DNA of 7,752 bases from Desulfobacterales bacterium (GCA_029940345.1 JAOZRC010000235.1:1-7752), one strand, 5' to 3'. Numbered from the stretch's first letter, positions 1 to 5,000 are shown. A program made the numbers and translations. Notes: generated from the sequence alone by a model not told the origin.

Positions 1-41
1 TAGCACTCCTTTAAAGTGTTAAGCGGAAAATGAAGGATGCC
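1..41. repeat. Partial copy of GGCATCCTTCAT-family palindromic element (right half)
   Basis: Positions 2-41 are identical over 40 bp to positions 3134-3173, the right half of the complete element at 3053-3173. It ends in ATGAAGGATGCC (30-41). The left half would lie outside the window. It sits beyond the 3' end of the minus-strand phosphatase gene. No transposase is present, so this looks like a small non-autonomous (MITE- or REP-like) repeat; the class is inferred. Confidence 0.85.
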
Positions 42-133
42 CGTTTTTTCTATAGATATTATGTCCCTAACTGGACATCGGGATTGTGGACGAAATAACT
101 TCTCCATTACCAGCAAAGTGATGCTTTTTCCCG

Positions 134-907
134 CTAAAACAAAAAAAACCAACGTTTTTTTACGGGTTGCTCCGGTTCTGGAATCACAATCTTTTCGCCG
201 GCAAGGATTGCCGACGGGCGCGCCGTCACCATCTCTTCCGCCTGCTCAGTGCTGCCAAGAATTTTAGCAGCTTTTTTTACGCCTAGGGACAAAATCGGAG
301 GCCGATGCGTGGCCGAATGGGCGTCAGAAGCGATGATATGCGCCAACCGACATTCAAGCATTTTTTGAGCGCAAAGCCGGGTTTCGCGACCTAAATCTCC
401 GGTGATGCTCATCGCCGTAATTTGAACCAAACAGCCCATACCGACAAATTCATAGAGTTGTTCAAAATGCTGTTGGAAACCGTAATTGCGTTCCGCATGG
501 GCTAAAATGGGCGTGATGCCTTTAAGCTGCAATTGGAATATTTCTTGCTTGGCTCCCGGAGGAATACTGTGAAAAGGGAATTCCAGTAACAGGTATCGCT
601 GATTATCATTCAGCGCTACAGTTTCGCCTGAAAATAATTTTTCCGCCATTCCTAGATTCAAGTGTACTTCCGATCCGGGGAACAGTTTTAATTTGATTTG
701 GTCTTTGGCAAAGGCGGCGCGCAACTCACCGGTGCGTGCAAGCACTTGCGAACGCGAATTGAGATAAATCCCGTTTAAGGTGTGAGGCGTAGCAATAATC
801 GTATGGATGCCATCGTTTACCGCGATCCTGGCCATTTCCAAGCTTTCTTGGAGATCGGGCGCACCATCATCCAAGCCGGGAAGAATATGCGAATGAATAT
901 CTATCAT
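134..907 (-). CDS. CpsB/CapC/YwqE-family PHP-domain tyrosine-protein phosphatase
   Basis: This 257-residue protein has the usual length of the metal-dependent PHP-fold tyrosine phosphatases CpsB/YwqE. In that family the enzyme dephosphorylates a bacterial tyrosine kinase (CpsD/YwqD type) controlling capsule or exopolysaccharide polymerisation and export, in the cytoplasm. Metal-binding signatures run in order: DIHSH with H5 and H7, then LDDGA (11-16), ATPH with H42, GSEVH with E80 and H82, AHAERN with H137, E139 and R140, and ASDAH with D195 and H197. There is no signal peptide. The ATG at 907 is required to keep the N-terminal HSH motif, yet no clear Shine-Dalgarno lies before it. The gene is 187 bp downstream of ftsB on the same strand. 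No partner kinase or polysaccharide gene is visible; such genes may lie to the left of the window. The family call is strong; substrate and pathway are inferred. I give no symbol because cpsB is used for unrelated genes. Confidence 0.9.
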   Translation of the reverse strand: MIDIHSHILPGLDDGAPDLQESLEMARIAVNDGIHTIIATPHTLNGIYLNSRSQVLARTGELRAAFAKDQIKLKLFPGSEVHLNLGMAEKLFSGETVALNDNQRYLLLEFPFHSIPPGAKQEIFQLQLKGITPILAHAERNYGFQQHFEQLYEFVGMGCLVQITAMSITGDLGRETRLCAQKMLECRLAHIIASDAHSATHRPPILSLGVKKAAKILGSTEQAEEMVTARPSAILAGEKIVIPEPEQPVKKRWFFLF

Positions 908-960
908 AGTATTTAAAGTGTATCAAATAAAATTGCACAGCAAAGGTTTCTATCTCATCA

Positions 961-988
961 GTTACAAGTTTGAAGTATCAAGTGTCAA
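961..988 (-). promoter_or_regulatory. Candidate sigma70-type promoter for the PHP phosphatase gene
   Basis: On the minus strand a perfect TTGACA (983-988) is followed after 16 bp by TGTAAC (961-966), which matches TATAAT at four of six positions. It would give a leader of roughly 45-50 nt before the ATG at 907. The site is built from a 7-bp-period repeat tract, so the match could be chance. It would let the phosphatase gene be transcribed apart from murJ-ftsB. Confidence 0.35.
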
Positions 989-992
989 ATTA
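965..992. repeat. Degenerate 7-bp-period tract (CAAGTTT type)
   Basis: Four consecutive heptamers can be read: CAAGTTT, GAAGTAT, CAAGTGT, CAAATTA. The period matches that of the tracts at 1108-1142, 3911-3931 and 4931-4949, though the unit differs. It lies in the spacer between ftsB and the phosphatase gene and overlaps the candidate promoter. The units are imperfect, so this is a moderate call. Confidence 0.5.
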
Positions 993-1094
993 TTCCGTAA
1001 CTACTTGAATCAATTGAAACTGTTAAAATAATTTCATTTTAGTATCATGATTTAAGTAACTTGCAAGAAATTATGGCTGATGATTCTCTCAGGT

Positions 1095-1433
1095 TCAGGG
1101 GGTAATATTCGATGTTTGATGTTCGATGTTCGATGTTCGATGTTCAGTATTGGATTTCATCTTAAAAACCAACTCATCCTTTTCAACCCAACCCAGTTCA
1201 TGTTTGGCTAAAACTTTTATAAATTCCAAATCATTTTTTAATCGATCAATTTGACGATAGTGTGACAGAATCACTTTTTCAAGCTTCTTATTCCTTTCGA
1301 TCATGTTGTTTTTATCAACTTTTTTCAAATTCAAATCAATTAAGCCATTATTGCCATAAGCGATAAACAACGCCATAGACGCGACCAGCAAGATAGCCAT
1401 GGCTATTAAAATACTTTGTTTGTACTTATTCAT
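1095..1433 (-). CDS. ftsB: FtsB/DivIC-family septum formation initiator
   Basis: This 112-residue protein is a small bitopic membrane protein of the FtsB/DivIC type. FtsB joins FtsL and FtsQ in the divisome and helps activate septal peptidoglycan synthesis. A short cytoplasmic N-terminus (MNKYKQS) precedes one transmembrane helix at about 8-26, then a hydrophilic coiled-coil stretch at about 35-70. Next comes a family-like end, DLEFIKVLAKHELGWVEKDELVF (68-90, quoted as family signature region), where the conserved feature is an acidic residue, an (A/I)-(K/R)-x-E-L-G core and a final hydrophobic strand. The ATG at 1433 overlaps the murJ stop in an ATGA, implying translational coupling; no strong Shine-Dalgarno is seen. 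Residues from about 94 on (SNTEHRTSNIEHQTSNITP) are odd: they are encoded by TTCGATG heptamer repeats and look like a recent non-homologous extension. DivIC is the equivalent name in Gram-positives. The call rests on architecture and the C-terminal signature, since this family diverges quickly. Confidence 0.8.
   Translation of the reverse strand: MNKYKQSILIAMAILLVASMALFIAYGNNGLIDLNLKKVDKNNMIERNKKLEKVILSHYRQIDRLKNDLEFIKVLAKHELGWVEKDELVFKMKSNTEHRTSNIEHQTSNITP
1108..1142. repeat. Tandem 7-bp repeat (TTCGATG)x5 within the 3' end of ftsB
   Basis: Five contiguous heptamers read TTCGATG, TTTGATG, TTCGATG, TTCGATG, TTCGATG, one carrying a single C-to-T change. Because three units make 21 bp, the tract stays in frame and encodes a seven-residue period (EHRTSNI, EHQTSNI) on the minus strand. 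It is coding here but has the look of a mobile or slippage-prone intergenic repeat. Confidence 0.85.
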
Positions 1434-3019
1434 TTGAGTAACCTGTTTCGCACTACCGACATAACTGTTTTGAGTTCGCTGCTTCGCACCAATTTAGACA
1501 ATCCCGCATACAAAATTAAGCCACAAATAATACTGACAGATAATCCGGCCAACAGATGGGTGAACGGCGCAGTTGGCGACGAAATTGTATAATAAGCCAT
1601 GATACGCACTCCTATACCCATAATAATAGAACAAGCAATCGTTTTTATTCCTGAAATCGCGATATGGCCCCAATCCCAAAAGCTCAATCGCTGTCTCAAC
1701 ACGCTAATCAGCAATACCAGATTCAATATGGATGAAAGGGAAGTGGCCAGGGCCAATCCGCCATGCGCCAGTGGTTTCATAAGAATAATGCCTAATATAA
1801 TATTTGCTGTAATGGCGATAATGGCGATACGCACCGGTGTGCGTGTGTCCTGGAGCGCATAAAAAGTTGAAACAACCACGCGGACGGCTGAAAAGGCCCA
1901 TAAACCGAAGCAATAGTATAATAGGGCGTCGGCAGTTTGACGGACAGTCGCCGCATCAAACGCACCGCGTTTAAACAACAGGGCGACAATCGGTTCTCTG
2001 AGTACGATCAGACCAATCATGGCCGGAACAGTGATGAATAGAACCAATCGGAGGGCATACGCAAATGTTTCATTAAGCCCGTCCATATCTTTTGCCGCCG
2101 CCTGCCTGGAAAGTGTTGGCAAAACAGCGGTGGCAATGGCAATAGCAAAAATTCCAAGAGGAAACTGGACCAAACGGTCGGCATAATAGAGATAGGACAC
2201 GCTGCCTTGGGGCAGTAATGACGCTAGCAACGTGCCCACCAAAATATTGATCTGATAAACGGCCGCCCCTAATATTGTAGGCAACATTAGCACGCCGATT
2301 TTTTTAAGACCGGGGTGGTAAAATGAAGCTTTTTTCCAAAAGATAAATCCTTGCTTGATAAGAAAGGGCACTTGCAGTAAAAGTTGAAGTATCCCACCGA
2401 TGATAACGCCTATTGCCAGTCCTGTAACAGGATCGGACATAAACGGCGCAATTAGAAAGACCGATCCTATCATGGCGATGTTTAAACAAACCGGGGCCAA
2501 TGCCGGTGCCGCGAAATGGCCCAGCACATTCAAAATTCCCATAAACAATGCAACCAGGCCAATAAAGAAAATATAGGGGAAAATCATGCGGGTCAGTGTA
2601 ACTGTTAAGGCAAGCTTGCCCGGTGTAGCGCTAAAACCGGGAGCGATTAGCCTCACAATAAGCGGTGACAGCAGGATGCCTCCCAAAGCGACCAAAATAA
2701 GCAGCACAGTCAGCGTTCTTACGGCTGACCGCGCCAACCGAAACGCCTCATTTTGCCCGGAATTCGTAAGATATTCACTAAAGACCGGAACAAATGTAAT
2801 ACTTAAAGAGCCTTCGGCAAATAATCTTCTTAACAGGTTGGGAATTCTGAAAGCGACAAAAAAAGCATCCGCACTCAGACCGGCTCCGAAAACACTGGCA
2901 ATGACCATATCTCTAATAAAACCAAAAATGCGGCTTAAAAATGTGGCCGCACCCACAATTCCTGCTGCTACGGTCACTTTTGATTTTTCAGTGGACGGTT
3001 GGGATTGATTTTGATTCAA
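1430..3019 (-). CDS. murJ: Lipid II flippase MurJ (MviN)
   Basis: This 529-residue polytopic inner-membrane protein of the MOP superfamily moves lipid II, the peptidoglycan precursor, across the cytoplasmic membrane. The length and some 14 hydrophobic segments fit the family. Functionally important residues of E. coli MurJ appear at a constant offset of 12: R18, R24, D39, R52 and R270 correspond to R30 and R36 (SRIFGFIRD), D51 (DAFFVAF), R64 (NLLRRLFAEG) and R282 (YADRLVQFPLG). The start used is TTG at 3019, giving a short hydrophilic N-terminus (MNQNQSQPSTEKSK) before the first helix. No good Shine-Dalgarno precedes it, and a GTG 14 codons in is an alternative, so the first residues are uncertain. 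The TGA stop overlaps the ftsB ATG. A TATAAG (minus strand, 3030-3035) lies only 10 nt before the start, and a palindromic repeat begins 34 bp upstream, so the true promoter may lie in or beyond the repeat. Confidence 0.95.
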   Translation of the reverse strand: MNQNQSQPSTEKSKVTVAAGIVGAATFLSRIFGFIRDMVIASVFGAGLSADAFFVAFRIPNLLRRLFAEGSLSITFVPVFSEYLTNSGQNEAFRLARSAVRTLTVLLILVALGGILLSPLIVRLIAPGFSATPGKLALTVTLTRMIFPYIFFIGLVALFMGILNVLGHFAAPALAPVCLNIAMIGSVFLIAPFMSDPVTGLAIGVIIGGILQLLLQVPFLIKQGFIFWKKASFYHPGLKKIGVLMLPTILGAAVYQINILVGTLLASLLPQGSVSYLYYADRLVQFPLGIFAIAIATAVLPTLSRQAAAKDMDGLNETFAYALRLVLFITVPAMIGLIVLREPIVALLFKRGAFDAATVRQTADALLYYCFGLWAFSAVRVVVSTFYALQDTRTPVRIAIIAITANIILGIILMKPLAHGGLALATSLSSILNLVLLISVLRQRLSFWDWGHIAISGIKTIACSIIMGIGVRIMAYYTISSPTAPFTHLLAGLSVSIICGLILYAGLSKLVRSSELKTVMSVVRNRLLK

Positions 3020-3052
3020 TTTGACTTATCTTATACAGTAGTGATAGTTTTT

Positions 3053-3173
3053 GGCATCCTTCATAATAGCTTAAAAGTAGTTTACACTTTCATGGTTTAG
3101 CAAAGGCCAGCGTAAACGCTAAACCTCCGGTTCAGCACTCCTTTAAAGTGTTAAGCGGAAAATGAAGGATGCC
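3053..3173. repeat. Complete palindromic element with 12-bp GGCATCCTTCAT terminal inverted repeats
   Basis: The 121-bp element starts with GGCATCCTTCAT (3053-3064) and ends with its exact reverse complement (3162-3173). Inside lies a nested dyad GGTTTAGC (3094-3101) and GCTAAACC (3118-3125). The left half resembles 7703-7740, the right half is identical to 2-41 over 40 bp, and 3129-3173 matches 3254-3298 in inverted orientation at 39 of 45 positions. TAGTTT occurs on both flanks (3045-3050 and 3174-3179), a possible target duplication, though two extra T lie between it and the left end. It carries no coding capacity. A MITE- or REP-like nature is inferred. Confidence 0.85.
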
Positions 3174-3246
3174 TAGTTTATCTATTTTAGTTTTTATCGA
3201 AATAGAGGAATACGGGCTTTGGTTTGCAGGAATTAATTAAAATAGG

Positions 3247-3331
3247 AATATCAGGTATCCTTCATTTTCCGATTAACAATTCGAACGAGTGCTGAACCAC
3301 TTTCGGGGTAAAATGAAGGATGCCTGATATT
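3247..3331. repeat. Shorter inverted copy of the GGCATCCTTCAT element
   Basis: Arms 3247-3268 and 3310-3331 are complementary over 22 bp with one mismatch (GGTATCC opposite GGATGCC). The dyad extends past the family terminus into AATATCA/TGATATT. The left part (3254-3298) is an inverted relative of 3129-3173. The right part lacks the usual second half, so this is a rearranged or truncated copy. It ends 38 bp before the rpsT -35 box. Confidence 0.85.
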
Positions 3332-3369
3332 ACAACAAATAACAATTTGTTTGGCGTTCTTATTTTCGC

Positions 3370-3398
3370 TTGACACTATTTTGATTATTCAGTACAGA
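3370..3398 (+). promoter_or_regulatory. rpsT promoter (sigma70-type)
   Basis: A perfect -35 box TTGACA (3370-3375) is followed at the ideal 17-bp spacing by TACAGA (3393-3398), a three-of-six match to TATAAT. Transcription would begin near 3405, leaving a leader of about 35 nt before the rpsT start. A short dyad (3334-3351) and a palindromic repeat (to 3331) lie just upstream. The strong -35 and correct distance make this the best promoter in the window. Confidence 0.6.
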
Positions 3399-3427
3399 TT
3401 CGAGATTACATTTAACATTCAAATTTG

Positions 3428-3442
3428 AAAGGAGCACCATTG
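3428..3442 (+). promoter_or_regulatory. rpsT Shine-Dalgarno that sets a TTG start
   Basis: AAAGGAG (3428-3434) lies 5 nt before TTG (3440-3442), which is followed by codons for ANHKSAIKR, the canonical S20 N-terminus. An in-frame TTG at 3425 would overlap this site and add five residues not found in S20, so 3440 is the better start. E. coli rpsT also begins with UUG, and S20 limits its own translation there. Confidence 0.85.
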
Positions 3443-3706
3443 GCAAATCACAAATCAGCAATTAAAAGAGGCCGTCAGAACACTAAGCGTCGTGAACGTA
3501 ACAAAATAATCAGAACCGGAATTAAGAATGTTACGAAAAGCGTCAGGCTAAACGCACAGGAAAAAGAGGGGCCTGAAATTGCTATAAAAACATTGGATAA
3601 AGCCAAATCGGCGATTGATAAAGCCGCTAAAAAAGGCGTTATTCACAAAAGGACCGCCGCACGCAAAATATCCCGCCTTACTAAACTGGTAAATAAAGCG
3701 GCCTGA
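3440..3706 (+). CDS. rpsT: 30S ribosomal protein S20
   Basis: This 88-residue, strongly basic protein matches S20 in length (E. coli 87) and in sequence landmarks: N-terminal MANHKSAIKR, the arginine- and lysine-rich helix QNTKRRERNKIIR, and C-terminal AAKKGVIHKRTAARKISRLTKLVNK, of which KKGxIHKxxAAR is the family hallmark. S20 binds 16S rRNA early in assembly of the small subunit body. The start is TTG with a good Shine-Dalgarno, as in E. coli, where the UUG is part of autogenous translational control; the same control here is an inference. The gene is the only plus-strand gene in the window, divergent from murJ and convergent with lptE. A 135-bp palindrome starts 18 bp after the stop codon, and no conventional GC-stem plus U-run terminator is evident before it. 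Identification is essentially certain. Confidence 0.97.
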   Translation: MANHKSAIKRGRQNTKRRERNKIIRTGIKNVTKSVRLNAQEKEGPEIAIKTLDKAKSAIDKAAKKGVIHKRTAARKISRLTKLVNKAA

Positions 3707-3724
3707 CCCACACAAAGTTTTTAT

Positions 3725-3859
3725 AGGCTACCAATTTAATTTGGGACAGACGTAGTTTGGGTTGAGAAACGAAACCTGACATCAGACTGAATTCGTTGGG
3801 TTTCGTTCCTCAACCCAACCTACGACTACATTTATTGTCCCAGCTTATGTTGGTAGCCT
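3725..3859. repeat. 135-bp imperfect palindrome downstream of rpsT
   Basis: Nested arms pair from outside in: AGGCTACCAA (3725-3734) with TTGGTAGCCT (3850-3859), exact; TGGGACA (3742-3748) with TGTCCCA (3836-3842), exact; and 26-bp arms at 3751-3776 and 3799-3824 matching at 24 positions, around a 22-nt loop. The core (CGTAG..TTGGGTTGAG..AACGAAACC) resembles an intergenic repeat I recall from many proteobacteria and cyanobacteria. It could fold as a long hairpin in rpsT RNA and act as a 3' stability element or weak bidirectional terminator; only a TTTT follows the right arm. Confidence 0.85.
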
Positions 3860-3885
3860 TTTCATATCCAAACATACGCTTATAA

Positions 3886-3990
3886 GGTGTCAGGACGTAT
3901 GCGCTAAATACTGAAACCTGATGCCTGAAAATATAATTTTGAAAAACACAAATTATGACCTTGCCGAGTATATATGTCCTATTTAAAATT
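3886..3990. repeat. Dispersed repeat copy A (GGTGTCAGG … AATTATGACCTTGC … ATTTAAA)
   Basis: Landmarks occur in the same order and similar spacing as in 4903-5000: GGTGTCAGG (3886-3894), TGCGC, three CTGA-type heptamers (CTGAAAC, CTGATGC, CTGAAAA at 3911-3931), AATTATGACCTTGC (3951-3964), AGTATAT (3967-3973) and ATTTAAA. Identity is moderate, by eye, with small gaps. Function unknown; no coding potential. Confidence 0.6.
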
Positions 3991-3999
3991 GGGGCCGCT

Positions 4000-4099
4000 A
4001 TAGACTATCAGATAATCAATGTAACTGCGTCATCGGTCGGGAGATAAACAATGGCGTATGCCTGATTTTAACTCTTGCCTTAATTATCTGAAAGGCTAT
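4000..4099. repeat. Imperfect inverted repeat with 60-nt spacer
   Basis: Arms 4000-4019 (ATAGACTATCAGATAATCAA) and 4080-4099 (reverse complement ATAGCCTTTCAGATAATTAA) match at 17 of 20 positions. The right arm's TTAATTATCTGAA recurs directly at 4268-4280 beside the lptE stop codon. It may be another degenerate mobile palindrome; I see no function. Confidence 0.5.
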
Positions 4100-4165
4100 G
4101 GGTGAGGACCGCTGATATAATTATCAAGTTGCGGTAATCGTTCAGTCCCCTACGTTTAAGCTAAG

Positions 4166-4182
4166 GCGGGAAAGCTTCCCGC
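4166..4182. repeat. Compact GC hairpin (REP-like)
   Basis: GCGGGAA (4166-4172) and TTCCCGC (4176-4182) form a perfect 7-bp stem with a 3-nt AGC loop. No T-run follows on either strand, so it is not a classical intrinsic terminator. It resembles short REP-type hairpins. It lies about 110 bp past the lptE stop, so it might define the lptE mRNA end. Confidence 0.5.
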
Positions 4183-4292
4183 GCTACACCAACCTCACGC
4201 ACGGATAGAATCATGTAGAGCGGAAAGGCGTTACGCTCAGAATTGCTTTCCAGAATAAAACAAATAATTAATTATCTGAACGTTTAAGCCAA

Positions 4293-4808
4293 CTAAAAAT
4301 CATCCGTTAAACGATTATATACTCTTTCCGCTAACTTTATGGAAAGGCGTTTAATCGCTTTACGCCTGTTCGTCTCCGTCGTCGTATTGTCATCATCAAC
4401 GTCGTATTCCTCTTTTTCTGAAATCCCCTTGGAAAACCACAACACTTTTCCATCCTTAGCGGTGAGTTTTAAATTAACTGTCATGTATATACGTCTTTCA
4501 ACGGACGTTTGCGGGCCTTTGCGAGCGATGGTTCCGCTTCGGATAGCAACAATCGTACCTTCCATTACGGCGTCCGCCGCCGCCCGACTCGAGACCATCA
4601 CATTACTGCTGGTGATGAATTCATTAACAAGATCACTCGTAAATATATTTTCAACGCCAACTTCGGATGTGTTATTCTGGAGAGTGACGATATTGATACT
4701 TTTAATAGCACCCGGAAGTTCACCGCCGCCTTTAAATTTGAAGCCACATGCTGACGCCAGAACACAGCTTATTAGTAATAATCCGATATAAATTTGTTTT
4801 ATTTGCAA
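4293..4808 (-). CDS. lptE: LPS-assembly lipoprotein LptE
   Basis: This 171-residue protein matches LptE, the outer-membrane lipoprotein that plugs the LptD barrel and helps insert lipopolysaccharide into the outer leaflet. The N-terminus is a lipoprotein signal: basic QIKQ, hydrophobic IYIGLLLISCVLA, then a lipobox ASAC with C21 as the predicted lipidated residue, followed by GFKFKG, the CGF(x)L-like start typical of LptE. The body (LPGAIKSINIVTLQNNTSEVG, split by family strands, and later VMEGTIVAIRSGTIAR, YMTVNLKLTAKDGKVLW) shows the alternating strand pattern of the family. Length is close to the usual 165-200. Translation starts at TTG (4808) after a strong AGGGGGTGG, which supports the choice. 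It lies downstream of leuS as in E. coli, but 186 bp of repeat DNA separates them, so an independent promoter is possible. holA, next in E. coli, is missing. No lptD is visible. Confidence 0.88.
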   Translation of the reverse strand: MQIKQIYIGLLLISCVLASACGFKFKGGGELPGAIKSINIVTLQNNTSEVGVENIFTSDLVNEFITSSNVMVSSRAAADAVMEGTIVAIRSGTIARKGPQTSVERRIYMTVNLKLTAKDGKVLWFSKGISEKEEYDVDDDNTTTETNRRKAIKRLSIKLAERVYNRLTDDF

Positions 4809-4821
4809 GCTTCCACCCCCT
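4806..4821 (-). promoter_or_regulatory. lptE Shine-Dalgarno that sets a TTG start
   Basis: On the minus strand AGGGGGTGG (4813-4821) lies 4 nt before TTG (4806-4808); its GGGGG is 7 nt away. The reading frame from this TTG gives a complete lipoprotein signal peptide, and there is no ATG between it and the lipidated cysteine, so the unusual start codon is well supported. Confidence 0.7.
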
Positions 4822-4833
4822 AAAAATGTATTA

Positions 4834-5000
4834 AACTTGGCACGGTCATAATTGGTGATTCTAAAATGGGTTTTTAAGATTTTGTATTTTTTGAAAATGA
4901 CTGGTGTCAGGTTTCAAGACATTTTTGCGCAAACCTGAAACCTGAAACCGCACCATTAAAATCACTAATTATGGCCTTTGCAAGTATATCTCATTTAAAT
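4834..5000. repeat. Dispersed repeat copy B forming a large imperfect palindrome between leuS and lptE
   Basis: The segment 4903-5000 is a second copy of the repeat at 3886-3990 and includes AAACCTG heptamers (4931-4949). Its outer part is also inverted at 4835-4869: GGTCATAATTGGTGATTCT (4844-4862) against the reverse complement of 4958-4976, GGCCATAATTAGTGATTTT, 16 of 19 matching with all differences transitions. CAGGTTT (4908-4914) pairs with AAACCTG (4931-4937) at the centre. The left arm has about 30 extra bases. The repeat fills nearly the whole spacer and its right edge overlaps the leuS stop codon (4995-4997). Confidence 0.65.

Larger units (their letters stand above)
3020..3439. other. 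Divergent murJ/rpsT intergenic region filled with palindromic repeats
   Basis: These 420 bp separate the divergent murJ and rpsT genes and hold no credible gene. They contain a complete palindromic element (3053-3173), an AT-rich spacer, a second shorter and inverted element (3247-3331), a 7-bp dyad AACAAAT/ATTTGTT (3334-3340 and 3345-3351, 4-nt loop), and the rpsT promoter and ribosome binding site. The two elements push the murJ and rpsT control signals apart. Confidence 0.8.
3707..4292. other. Repeat-rich non-coding region between convergent rpsT and lptE
   Basis: These 586 bp contain no open reading frame worth calling on either strand. They hold a 135-bp palindrome (3725-3859), one copy of a dispersed repeat (3886-3990), an imperfect inverted repeat (4000-4019 with 4080-4099), a compact GC hairpin (4166-4182) and a smaller dyad GGAAAG/CTTTCC (4222-4227 and 4246-4251). 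TTAATTATCTGAA occurs twice (4080-4092 and 4268-4280). In E. coli holA follows lptE; no trace of it is recognisable here. Confidence 0.8.

Noticed and set aside
61..78. Hairpin ATGTCC/GGACAT as a terminator of the phosphatase gene
   Set aside because: Only a 6-bp stem with no T-run on the minus strand; not supportable as an intrinsic terminator.
37..267. A short plus-strand frame running from the first repeat into the phosphatase gene
   Set aside because: It overlaps the 3' end of the PHP phosphatase on the other strand and has no recognisable product.
1108..1142. CRISPR-like repetition
   Set aside because: Units of 7 bp are directly adjacent with no spacers; no cas genes are present.
2586..3008. 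A 140-codon plus-strand reading frame opposite the murJ 5' end
   Set aside because: Antisense to conserved MurJ helices; no start signals or family match.
3030..3035. TATAAG as the murJ -10 box
   Set aside because: It would give a leader of only about 4 nt before a TTG start, and no -35 box lies at the proper distance.
4100..4165. tRNA-like segment with GTTCAGTCCCC
   Set aside because: No matching acceptor, D or anticodon stems could be found on either strand.
4339..4791. A 150-codon plus-strand reading frame opposite lptE
   Set aside because: It is antisense to a well-recognised lipoprotein gene, has no Shine-Dalgarno and resembles no known family.
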